The notes under the pieces: generated by a model
What the model was told of the DNA's origin: nothing
What the model saw: only the letters and a program-made list of their open reading frames with translations
Databases searched by the model: none
Shown: piece by piece, positions 20,161 to 32,005 of the stretch
Layout: each line of letters starts with the position of its first letter
Position numbering within the stretch: position 1 is the first letter of the stretch
Assembly: GCA_036768485.1 (NCBI GenBank)
Contig: JAVLUZ010000151.1
Coordinates: 1,931,330-1,995,329 of the forward strand
Direction of reading: 5' to 3'
Length of the DNA: 64,000 nt
From: Mermis nigrescens
Lineage: Eukaryota > Nematoda > Enoplea > Mermithida > Mermithidae
Made by a program: the position numbers and the translations under genes

Positions 20161-20832
20161 AATATTTTAAAGTATCATGTAACAGTCAAAATAGCAATAT
20201 AGTCATTGCATATTTGAGCCAAGTAGCACTAGTGAACCCCAAGGACCACTGGGCTGGACGCATTTAAAAAAAATTTGAGCAAAATCCATCCATCCTGGCG
20301 CTTGTTGATGTGTTGCGAGAATTATCAATTTAATGCTATTGCTTCGCCAGTCAACAAAATGCGTCAATCATAAAAAATGCTTCATCAATGCACGCACAAT
20401 ATTACTTGTCTCCTTATATGTTTCAGTCTATGTTGCTTCGCCAGTCAACAAAAAGACGTCGCAAATGCGCTTATTATAAATTCCACGAGGGATGTCACCA
20501 GCTGCAAAAAATTGCTTCGCCAATGCGCTTATTATAAATTCACTGCCAATGCGCTTATTATATTCATCATGTTCCAGTCTATTACACACTGTTGCTTTGC
20601 CAATGTGTGATAGCTGTCACACACAAGCTGCTTATGCATTAAACGGCCCAGCCAGCTAGGCATACAATATGTATGTTCATTCCTTAGCTTGCACTTCCCT
20701 GCCCCCCATCCCTCATCAAAAAAGCCAGGGCGCAAGCAGGGCACTCCTCCGCCTATGCTATAACACAGGAGAGGCTGCTTCTCTGTGATCGAGTGGGCGG
20801 GGCCTATAACACAAAACATAGCCGTATATACT
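20161..20832. repeat. Polinton right terminal region
   Basis: Noncoding. It contains short direct repeats (AATGCGCTTATTATAAATT-like, 20465-20560; TTGCTTCGCCAGTCAACAAAA twice, 20340 and 20427), a GTTGATGTGTTGCGAG segment also found in the giant foldback, the 22-bp inverted repeat at 20749-20770, and CCTATAACACAAAACATAG near 20802. The end near 20832 is approximate. Confidence 0.6.
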
Positions 20833-22338
20833 TTGTGTTGCACTCTAGGGACGCATGCTTAAATATTCTCAATATAACAAATCACTGGGTAAATATTATG
20901 TCCAATTTATTAATCTACAAGATAAACAACGCACAACTAAAAGTTGGCAACAAAACAAAAATAAGAAACCAGGTTCCAATCACGTAACTCGACTTCTCTC
21001 AACTCAACCATGATCAATCCATTCTCGTGATTGATTACAGTGCATAATCAATCAAACAAAGTTTCGTACAGATGAAATAACTTTTAAACAAAGTCATAAG
21101 ATCTAAATTTTACAGTGGTAATTCAAATATCTAATTAAGTGATCTTAATGCATACATAATTCCTTTTTACCGTGACAAATACCTAATAGAATTTTGAAGT
21201 GAAAAAGATAGGATTAATTTGGGAACTCTAGACATAACCCAAGCTAACTCATCTTATAAATAGATGCTTGATTGATTAAGGGATTCCATAGTAACGCAAA
21301 GCTGTAATCGATTCGCTTTTGCGACAACAATATAATAATGTTCGATGAAATGTTCGTAACGTGTAACTATCACAGTTACACCTCTTTCTTTCTGTGAAGT
21401 ATGCAGTATGCATATGAGAGAGGATTTACAACGTATTTGGAATCAAGGTTTTTCATAATGTTATTTACACAATGTAAAGGCACATCTTGTAAAATAAATA
21501 CAAGGTATGTTGTGAAAATTAGCCTTTCCTCCTACATATGTACACATAGGTACTAAAGTCTATCACGCGTAAAGACTCATGGGTACACATGAACAAGGTG
21601 CTAAACACAGAATATAAATAAACATTTTGTATAAAAACCCATAAATATAACATTAAAAAAGGTTTTAATTTTTTTGCTGCTTATTGTACATAATGCCAAT
21701 GGATGAACTCGTTGAGAAACACCGAAAAACTTTATTTATGTCCACCACTGAGGCCTCCCTAGTTCACATTAACTACCCTTTTGCGTAATGCGCATTGTAT
21801 TACAACTGTATGAAAAAAATTATCCATTGTGTGCACAACAACCAAAGCATAACGGATCGAGTGTAAAATGAAATCAAAAATCAATTCCACATTAATTTTA
21901 CAAATAAACGAAAAGTATCGCATGAGTCCATTTTGTCCTTTGGCATCAAAGGAACATTTCCATAAATGTATGTACCCAGAGTAAAGAAGCGATTCTTTCA
22001 TATGCAAAATACAGAAGTTCAAAAACTAAGAATAATCGACTTTGAAATGTTTCACCATGGCCGTATGTTTATTTCCAGCCAAGCAGGCGTAAATCCCACT
22101 ATCGCCAATTGTTGCTGAGTCAATTTCACCCTTCCCTGCAATTTCGTGGCTTTGATCCTTTCTTCATAGAACTGAAAATTTTTTGCAATAATCACTTTTG
22201 AATCAATATTATTTGCGAGCGAGAATTTTTATACAAGATTCAGCCATGCTTGCAAGCTTTAACTCATTTTTATGTACAAGAGCTGAAAATGTTGAAGTCT
22301 TCTCTCGACAAAGATAGATGGCCAGTAGAATGGGAATT
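20833..22338. other. No gene seen
   Basis: AT-rich sequence with only short frames and no known family or RNA. Confidence 0.45.
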
Positions 22339-22403
22339 CTGGAAGAGGTTATCAGGTCCAAAATATTTATAAAAAATATTTTGGACCTGATAACCTCTTC
22401 CAG
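22339..22403. repeat. Perfect 30-bp hairpin
   Basis: The arms 22339-22368 and 22374-22403 are exact reverse complements over 30 bp, separated by the 5-nt loop ATAAA. An RNA from either strand would form an uninterrupted 30-bp stem. Confidence 0.9.
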
Positions 22404-24037
22404 CTTTTTATTTCCAGCTTTCTTCAAGCCTTTTATGGGTTAAAAACGATAGACGCACATCACAAATATTGTTTTTTTACTTATCGGACAGCACTGGTTC
22501 TTTTAGATTGTAAAAATACATAACAGAACTTTGAAAAATTAAATAAAAAATCGAGTAAACTCAACAAAATAGAGCCAAAAACGTGTAAATGGCGTGAAGC
22601 GCTAAAAATTGGAGACTTATGAGCCAAAAATGATCAAAGACGCGTAAAAAGGCGCAGTTTCTACAATTGTTAGGAAAAATCGACAATTCAGGTGGCTCGC
22701 AGCTATTTGCGGATAGTCGGTCTGTTCAACCCCCTCCCTAAAGAACACGAGACTGGGATAATCGTAGTTTTGAGCCTTATCGAGCTCTATTGAGTGGCGA
22801 AAGAACTAGAGAAAATTTTTGAAAATTCGCTCTATTCAATCAAGTCCATCTAAAATAGACACACAAATGATTTCTTAACATTACTTATTTTATATGCTCA
22901 ATACTGTTGGAATTGAAAAGAAAATTACTGTAAAAAAATTGATAATACAGGAAATTTTGAAATATTCACAAACAATGTCATTCCATTTCGCGCTTATACA
23001 AGTATGCTAAAATTCACTCTGACGGAATTCCAAATGCGCTTCAGAAATTTATATTTTTTCTCTGGATAATACGACGTGTTATTGAAGAGGGTGTTTGGCC
23101 CCATTCAGAATGGTTGCTGACCCTCCAGAATTGTCGATTTTCCGAAAAACTCGTAGGAAATGCGCTTTTCGACGCTTTTCTAGTGCGTTTTGAAGATTTT
23201 TTGATGTTTTGAATTTTTCCGTGTTGTTATCTTCTATGATCGAGCATGTCTGAATTGTCGAACAACAGTGCTCCTTATGAGTCTCTATGGTTTTTGCGCC
23301 AAAAAATGTGCTTTTTAAAAAAATTTAGACGCCAAGTCCCTAGGATTTCCCTGCTAGACATGTATCGCTTTGCACCCTGGTGAAAAATACTCTTGTTTCC
23401 AGAATTTTTAGGTATGATCTCAGCCCTACCACGCTGCGCACTTTGTACAACAGTATGCGAGTGTGATGAGGAGAACTCGTGAACTTTTAAAGCAGGTCCA
23501 AGGGTTCGTGCACCTATGTATATAGGAATTCAGAGGTTTAAAATAATAGTGGAACTCTTCTAAGGTATTATGATGCACCAGGCTTGAGGGACAGCTGACT
23601 CTTTCCAAACTTTTCATTTTCATAACAAGATTCAGAAACTCAGATTTACTGCACACTTTGTGTAAATCAGATAATAAGTTTTAGGGTCAGGAAATTGTCA
23701 TTACTTCGATTTTTTAGCTAAAGAAAAGAGTACAAAGATAGAAAATAATAATTAAATATAATCAAAAAGCAATTTGCAGGACATTGAACTCTTAGGTTTA
23801 GAAAGTTTAATAGCTATGAAATAAGGTTAAGAAACTTTAATAGCTATGAAATAAGGTTAAGAAACTTTAATAGCTATGAAATAATCAGAAAAACTTTCAG
23901 TGCCTATGGATATTTTCAAAAAAAATTGATTTCGCGCAAGATTAAAAACTCTGTATTATTAAAAATTAAATCGAGAACTGTCAAAGTGTAAAGTAGAATA
24001 GACTTTTAAATCATCAGCCATCAAAAGGAAAAATGGA
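22404..24037. other. No gene seen; short 30-bp tandem repeat inside
   Basis: Noncoding. At 23803-23887 a unit of about 30 bp (AAACTTTAATAGCTATGAAA) is repeated three times. The stretch ends at the border of the giant foldback. Confidence 0.55.
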
Positions 24038-26659
24038 AGTAGTATAGAAACCCCCCGCGCGTATTTAAGTGGTACCGCTATGTTATAACGTGTGAAAAAG
24101 TCGTCCTATCTTTTCTACATAATGGTACCGTTTTCTGCAGAGGACTAGGAAGGTATATTTATAAAAGTTCTACAATGGCGGAATATGGGCACGTTTCAGC
24201 ACATCTAAAACTCGTACTGGGATGTCATATTTCTTGAATAGGCAGCAACACAGGCCAGTTCAAACTTGTACTGGGATGTCATGATAATGGTTGAGTAGTT
24301 ATACGTGTCTCCCTAGATCTAACGCTATAACATAGGCAATGGTTAAGGATAGGCAATTATTAGGAATAGACAAAGTTATAACATAGGCTAACGCTATAAC
24401 ATATACAATGCTTAAGGATAGGCGAGGGGGTGGAGCCTTGCGCCCTGAGGTAGGGGCCAGGGCGCAATGGTTAAGGATAGGCAATGGTTAAGGATAGACA
24501 ATGGTTAAGGATAGGATATAGTTGAGGAGTGGAAGGGTCAAAATTGGCAGGGTGCCAGCTTAGGCTTAAGTGTAACCTAAGACTAAACCCGAAGTGAAGA
24601 TTAAAACTAGACAAAATCCGAACTAAGATTAAAACCAGACTAAACCCGAACTAAGATTAAAACTAGACCAAATCTGAATTTAGTGTAAACTAAGATTAAA
24701 GTGAGCATAGTTGTAAAAAACATACTATTGTGCTAAACTATGGCTACCCAGCTACAACTTTCCTGGGGGAGGGGGAGCCCCCAAACGCATCCCCCTACAA
24801 TACTTATAAGCAATGGTCTGCTCTTGCAACACATCAATAAGCCTATGTGTATTGTGTGTATCCACTGCCACTCAGTCTCAAAATTGCCTTAAATGTGCCA
24901 AAGTATGGCAAAACTAAGCAGAAGGACTGTGTATCAGGGGTCCGCTCTTGCTACCTCTGCCACTCAGTCTTAAATATATCGAAAATGTGTCAAAGTAAGA
25001 CAAAACTAAGCCCAAGGACTGGATGTGAGTGTGAAGTAAGCCTAGCAGCCTAGCTGCGCTAGGGATTAAAGTGGACCTATGCACAAAAGGAATGTGTATA
25101 TATAGGTTTGACTTCTTGGTCCTTTGTCACTTCCCGGTCCTTTGACTTCCCGGTCCTTGCTTGAGCCGCAGAAAACGGTACCATTATATAGAAGAAATAG
25201 GACGACTTTTTCACACAATTTGAGAATTTTAGTACATTTAAGCATATAACTTCCGATCAGCTGGTATTTGTTAATAAAATAAATACAATAAATGATCACA
25301 ATTCATTCAGCTTGCTCAAAAAATAGTCCATCTTTTAAGTTATAACATGCCTACAGTGTGACAGTCGGTCAAAGTTGATGAACCTGCTCACCATTGAATA
25401 ACTCATTTCAGTGAAGTGAGGTTTTTTGAGATGAATTCAAGAACCACTGAACGGATTTTGATGAAATAAAGTGTTTTAGATGTACGATCTTGGAATGAAA
25501 CTATTTTGCCAAGAAAAGTATAGCTAGCCTATGTCTACAGTATGCTAGACTCGAAAAAGTGCTCAAACTTTGCTCAGTCACTACAGTATACAGGCTAAGT
25601 TTCATATTTTGGAAAATAGCAAAATAGTTAGATATTTTAGTGCTCTAAATTTCACTCTTTTTTGTTTTTCGTGTTTCTGCATAGTTTGTCCGGCAATTTC
25701 AATTGAATTTTTCTCAATATGGCTGCCCCCATAAGGTGTGCATTTTACTCGCGCTATTTTTTCATATTTTTTAATGTTTAAGCACATTTTAGAAAAGCCC
25801 TAAAAAAGCTCGTTCGAATGATAGCCTATTTGTCTGATTTACTAAAGAATTACAGTTTTTCAATATGGCCGCCAGAAAGGCTGTCATACTGTAGCTTTTG
25901 ATGTTTTCAGCTATTATTCTGTGAGTTTCTGACATATTTCGAAAATTCATCCAGTAAGTAGCTAGAAAATGCAATGTTCTTTCTAACGAGCTATGTCTCA
26001 TGTTCTGAATCCTTCTAGTTCTTTTAGGGAAGTTCAAAAACCTCAAAATTATTCATTGTATTGTGAAAATGCCGTGCATTGCAAATAATGGACCAATTGA
26101 GCTAAAATCTTGGTTTTGGATTGAATCAAACATGTGCTGTAGAGATTGTTGATTATGGGTCATGGTCGAGAAAATCTAGTAGTTTTACTGTTTTTCGCTA
26201 TTTTTACATCAAAATACACTGTTTTTGGCTCAAATAACTCAATGGTAGGTTCTGCATGTGTCTTGCAAAGGAGATCAACATCAACTTATATACCTACTGT
26301 AAAACTAAATACATGAGGAAGAATAGCTCAAAATGATTCAGAATTTAACATACAGATCATACACCTTTAACAAAGTGTGTACTAGTTGTAGAGCTAAGCA
26401 CAAAGCAACTCACACTATTATGATTAGTTGGGTCTCTGAGGCTATTCTTCTATGCTGAGGAGTTAAACAAAACTTTTCATTTCAATACAATTAATGCCTC
26501 AGAAACATAATTAACATGTATTATCAACTTTACTTGGTTCAAGCAATTCTTTTTTATTTGTGTAACTTAAAGTAAAGTGTGCACTTAATTCAATTACATG
26601 TGAGCATTGAAAATGGCTCATAGGTTTTAGGACAAATTGGAAAGAAAGTGTAGGCAAAT

Positions 26660-27065
26660 TGAGCAGTTTAGAAAAAGTGTGCAGAGTTTGGAGAAAAATG
26701 TGCAGAGTTCGAAAAAGTGTGCAGAGTTTGATAAAAGTGTGCAGACTTTGGAAAAAAGTGTGCAGCGTTTAGAAAAAGTTGCAGTTTGGAAAAAGTGTGC
26801 AGAGTTTGGAAAAAATTCAGAGTTCAAAAAGTGTGCAGAGTTTGATAAAAGTGTGCAGAGTTTCGAAGAAAGTGTGCAGAGTTTCAGAAAAAGTGTGCAG
26901 AGTTTCAGAAAATGTGCAGAGTTCAAAGTGTCAGAGTTTCAGAAAAAGTGTGCAGTTTCGAAAAAGTGTGCAGTTTGGAAAAGTGTGCAGAGTTTGGAAA
27001 AAGTGTGCAGAGTTTGGAAAAAAGTGTGCAGAGTTTCGGAAAAAGTGTGCAGAGTTTGGAAAATA
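26660..27065 (+). repeat. GTGTGCAGAGTTTGGAAAAA array, left arm
   Basis: About 20 copies of a 20-21 bp unit; mirrored at 31307-31700. Long frames here are products of the repeat. Confidence 0.9.
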
Positions 27066-27594
27066 CCGAGAATATTAAAACATATTTTGGGGTTATTCAA
27101 AATGTCATTATCATTCAGCCAACTATAGTATAATAGAGACATGTAGTTTAAGTGGGTGGGCCTGAGTTCAGCACTTATTCAGGGCTAAGACCAACAGACG
27201 AGAATGATTTGGTCAAAAACACTTATTGCTTTGACATAGTTTTTAAATAGATTATACAGGTATATTAGACTTAACAATTTGATGCCGAAGGCATGTCTTC
27301 AAGATAGAAACACAAGAATAAGCATTTAGTATGGCCTACATGGGTAGTGTGGCTGTAAAGTAATATATCAGTCAGCCAATTTTCATAGAGATAGGTATTA
27401 TTTGCATACATACTTGCTACATAACTGTCCAGGCTGTTTGTTGGCTATAATATTCATTATTGCAACCCTTCATACATGTAGGAAAACATTGCATTTTCAT
27501 GGACTAGAGACATAGAGATTACAATACTGTTAGGTAGTCATAAAAAATATACTACGTACAGTAGGCAAAGTCTGTTGAATTTATAAGAGTGCTT

Positions 27595-27945
27595 GTAAAG
27601 TTTAGAACATTTTTGTAAACTTTGGAACATTTCTTGTAAAGTTTGGAACATTTTTTGTAAAGTTTGGAACATTTTCTGTAAAGTTTGGAACATTTTTGTA
27701 AAGTTTGGAACATTTTTGTAAAGTTTGGAATATTTTTGTAAAGTTTGGAACACATTTTACATGTTATAACATAGGAAGTTTGTAAAGTTTCAAACATTTT
27801 TTGAAAAGTTTGGAACATTTTTGTAAAGTTTGGAACATTTTTGTAAAGTTTGGAACATTTTTGTAAAGTTTGGAACATTTTTTGTAAAGTTTGGAACATT
27901 TTTTGTAAAGTTTGGAACATTTTTGTGAAGTTTGGAACAAAGCTT
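27595..27945 (+). repeat. GTAAAGTTTGGAACATTTTT array, left arm
   Basis: About 16 copies of a 20-21 bp unit, with one TGTTATAACATAGG interruption at 27762; mirrored at 30420-30780. It shares the AGTTTGGAA core with the neighbouring array. Confidence 0.9.
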
Positions 27946-28705
27946 GTAAAATTTATATCAAAACTCGTAAAAGTCAGGAGAAAGTTATATAAATGTTCAA
28001 ATATCCGAATTCAGCCACAATTAAAGGGGTATATTGCATCTAAAAACCTTGTTTCTATTGCCTAAGTTAATAAGGCAAGTAAAGCATAATGTGTACACGC
28101 TGTTAAGCATCTGTACAGAAATTTGTATTTTAGACAGTGTGTGATCTGTCTTATTGTTAGGTGTAAGCATGCTATTGCACAGAGTGCTTGAAATGTTGCT
28201 TGTTAATTGATAAAGAGCTAGTAGCCTAAGCACACAGAAATTTGGCAGAAATACTTTTATTGTATACACAGTACTATTCAAATTCCACACTTTATTGGGA
28301 AAGTGTGTGTTAAGCTCACTTGCATTGCTACATTAATTGAGCAATTTAGCCACAAGACAAAAATTCAGGCTGCATTTTTGTCTCTATTGTAAAATTATCA
28401 TCTCAGTACTGCAAATCCTGATATTTGAGACCATCAATTTAGAGTTTTGTCTATACAAAAGCTAATTTGTGCAGAAAAGTGCTATTCTATTAATCCAATT
28501 CTGGCATCTTTTAAAGCTTATATCAACTTCATTTTATAGGTAAAAGCAGAAATGTACTACTTGGTGTTGCTGAAATCATCTAAGAGCGTAAGACCCTGAG
28601 GAAGGGGTATCCCCCCACCCCTATAGGAACCTGTGCTTCTCCAGGTGCAGAAGGAGAGAGGAGTAGAGATGTGCTGGGCCACATTTTTAGCCGGGCTCAC
28701 AGGGA

Positions 28706-29663
28706 CATAGTACTTACCAAGGTATATCATACAGTATATGTTGACATGTCCCACCCATATTTCCAATACATGCAACAAAATACTGTTTCTCAATCATTGA
28801 CCATATTTTATACCATATTTACTGTAACGCAATAGGAAACTTGAGCAGGGCAAGTGGCTGTCATTCTTTCATTTTTAGAGCACTACCCGTGCATATAAAC
28901 ATAATTCAAGCATACAGTGGCTGGGGCATACTATAGTAAGTGAGATATGTAAGTATTACTCAAAATTGGAGTAATTTGGAAATCTTAGGATTCTAAAAAA
29001 TAATGACACAATACTGCCCACGTTCTATTATTTGTTTGACTATTCACAATTTAGGAACCACTTATTTGGATAAGAATTCTCATTTTCGGCAAATCAACAG
29101 AAAAAGGGTAATTGGCTAGAAATGACAATGCTGCTTTGGCAGTAGTATCCTAGCTCAACCCTTCTTGGCACAAATTTCAAGGGTGTCCACCCTGACTTAC
29201 ACAAAGTTCCGCACCTTTAGACCAATACACAAGGCTTACATTTGGGAGGACATTTGCCAGCAACCTATAGCTTGGTGAAGAGCATATAGGCATCAAAACG
29301 CTACATGAAACATTGTTGAAGCAAAAAGATAACAAATGTCATTTGCCCAGAACATTATCAATATTTAAATAATATAAAAGCTATAATTAACATTAGTGAG
29401 CTACACCGATCCTATTATCTGCTGCAAAGAACCTAACATATACAACAACTTGTTATGCCCTAAAGTATGCATTGATTGTTAATACAGTATGTCCTCAAAT
29501 GTCTTTGTCCATTCAGCCAAATCTGAAGCAAATGCTTTCTGTAATACATCAAATTAATTCAATCTAATCATATATACAACAAACCACAACCATAGCACCA
29601 ATCTAGCTTACTTTTTGTAAATATGTTGCGAAATTTGATCAAAAAGTATATTCTTTTGTCAAT
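28706..29663. other. Central spacer of the giant foldback
   Basis: About 960 bp of unpaired AT-rich DNA between the two arms. No ORF above about 60 codons with recognisable features. Confidence 0.6.
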
Positions 29664-30419
29664 TTTCTACAGGCCCCGGCTAAAAAGGTGGCCCAGCACA
29701 TCTCTACTCCCCTCTCCTTCTGCACCTGGAGAAGCACAGGTTCATATAGGGGTGGGGGATCCCCTCTTCCTCCGGGTCTTACGCTCTTAGATGATTTCAG
29801 CGACACCAAGTAGTACATTTCTGCTTTTACCTATAAAATGAAGTTGAAATAAGCTTTAAAAGATGCCAGAATTGGATTAATAGAATAGCACTTTTCTGCG
29901 CAAATTAGCTTTTGTATAGACAAAACTCTAAATTGATGGTCTCAAATATCAGGATTTGCAGTACTGAGATGATAATTTTACAATATAGACAAAAGCATGC
30001 AGCCTGAATTTTTGTCTTGTGGCTAAATTGCTCAATTAATGTAGCAATGCAAGTGAGCTTAACACACACTTTCCCAATAAAGTGTGGAATTTGAATAGTA
30101 TTGTGTATACAATATGAGTATTTCTGCCAAATTTCTGTGTGCTTAGGCTACTAGCTCTTTATCAATTAACAAGCAACATTTCAAGCACTCTGTGCAATAG
30201 CATGCTTACACCTAACAATAAGACAGATAACACACTGTCTACAAATACAAATTTCTGTACAGATGCTTAACAGCGTGTACACATTATGCTTTACTTGCCT
30301 TATTAACTTAGGCAGTAGAAACAAGATTTTTAGATGCAATATACCCCTTTAATTGTGGCTGAATTCGGATATTTGAACATTTATATAACTTTCTCCTGAC
30401 TTTTACGAGTTTTGATCCA

Positions 30420-30780
30420 AATTTTACAAGCTTTGTTCCAAACTTCACAAAAATGTTCCAAACTCTACAAAAAATGTTCCAAACTTTACAAAAAATGTTC
30501 CAAACTTTACAAAAATGTTCCAAACTTTACAAAAATGTTCCAAACTTTACAAAAATGTTCCAAACTTTTCAAAAAATGTTCGAAACTTTACAAACTTCCT
30601 ATGTTATAACGTGTAAAATGTGTTCCAAACTTTACAAAAATGTTCCAAACTTTACAAAAATATTCCAAACTTTACAGAAAATGTTCCAAACTTTACAAAA
30701 AATGTTCCAAACTTTACAAAAAATGTTCCAAACTTTACAAAAATGTTCTAAACTTTACAAAAATGTTCTAAACTTCACAA
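30420..30780 (-). repeat. AAAAATGTTCCAAACTTTAC array, right arm
   Basis: Reverse-complement counterpart of the 27.6-27.9 kb array, including the palindromic CTATGTTATAAC interruption at 30599. Confidence 0.9.
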
Positions 30781-31306
30781 GCACTCTTATAAATTCAACA
30801 GACTTTGCCTACTGTACGTAGTATATTGTTTAAGACTACCTAACAGTATTGTAATCTCTATGTCTCTAGTCCATGAAAATGCAATGTTTTCCTACATGTA
30901 TGAAGGGTTGCAATAATGAATATTATAGCCAACAAACAGCCTGGACAGTTATGTAGCAAGTATGTATGCAAATAATACCTATCTCTATGAAAATTGGCTG
31001 ACTGATAAATTACTTTACAGCCACACTACCCATGTAGGCCATACTAAATGCTTATTCTTGTGTTTCTATCTTGAAGACATGCCTATGGCATCAAATTGTT
31101 AAGTCTAATATACCTGTATAATCTATTTAAAAACTATGTCAAAGCAATAAGTGTTTTTGACCAAATCATTCTCGTCTGTTGGTCTTAGCATTGAATAAGT
31201 GCTGAACTCAGGCCCACCCACTTAAACTACATGTCTCTATTATACAATAGTTGGCTGAATGATAATGACATTTTGAATAACCCCAAAATATGTTTTAATA
31301 TTCTCG

Positions 31307-31700
31307 GTATTTTTCCAAACTCTGCACACTTTTTCCGAAACTCTGCACACTTTTTTCCAAACTCTGCACACTTTTTTCCAAACTCTGCACACTTTTTCCA
31401 AAACTCAGCACACTTTTTTTCAAAACTCTGCACACTTTTTCCGAAACTCTGCACACTTTTTTCGAAACTCTGCACACTTTTCCGACAAAACTCTGCACAC
31501 TTTTTTCCATACTCTGCACACTTTTTCCAAACTCTGCACACTTTTTTCCAAACTCTGCACACTTTTTCCGAAACACTGCACACTTTTTCCGAAACTCTGC
31601 ACACTTTTTCCGAAACTCTGCACACTTTTTCCGAAACTCTGCACACTTTTTTCCAAACTCTGCACACTTTTTTCGAAACTCTGCACACTTTTTCCAAACT
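31307..31700 (-). repeat. TTTTTCCAAACTCTGCACAC array, right arm
   Basis: Reverse-complement counterpart of the 26.7-27.1 kb array. Confidence 0.9.
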
Positions 31701-31939
31701 GCTCAATTTGCCTACACTTCCTTTCTAATTGTTCTACAATCTATGAGCCATTTTCAATGCTCACTTGTAATTGAATTAAATGCGCGCTTTACTTCAAATT
31801 ATACAAATAAATAAGAAGTGATTGAACCAACTCAAAGTTAATAATACATGTTAATTATGTTTCTGAGGCATTGATTGTGTTGAAATGAAAGGTCTTAAGC
31901 ATTAATGAATTAAGATGAGCATGTTATGATTACATCCCA

Positions 31940-32005
31940 GTATAAATCAACATCCCAGTATAAATTGACATCCCAGTATAAATTAACATCCCAGTACGTC
32001 ACATC
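31940..32005 (+). repeat. ACATCCCAGTATAAAT short tandem repeat
   Basis: Three to four copies of an 18-19 bp unit in the right arm. ACATCCCAGTAC also occurs near 33428 and 33486 and, inverted, at 24220 and 24275. Confidence 0.65.

Larger units (their letters stand above)
10407..20832 (+). mobile_element. Degenerate Polinton/Maverick element
   Basis: The left end begins AGTAGTATAG, and AG is the reported first dinucleotide of Polintons. A perfect 22-bp inverted repeat pairs 10492-10513 with 20749-20770, and looser matches continue on both sides. The right limit (about 20832) is an approximation and no clear 6-bp target duplication is seen. Gene content is diagnostic: PolB N-terminus on the minus strand, and chromodomain integrase, packaging ATPase, double-jelly-roll major capsid protein, adenovirus-type protease and several small conserved Polinton ORFs on the plus strand. 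At 10.4 kb it is shorter than the usual 15-20 kb, mainly because most of PolB is missing. Nearly all genes carry frameshifts and stops. Confidence 0.85.

Noticed and set aside
26627..31728. Frames of 100-165 codons in the 20-21 bp arrays
   Set aside because: Encoded by the minisatellites in mirror copies (KSVQSLEK-type and KMFQTLQ-type repeats); no gene features and open on both strands.
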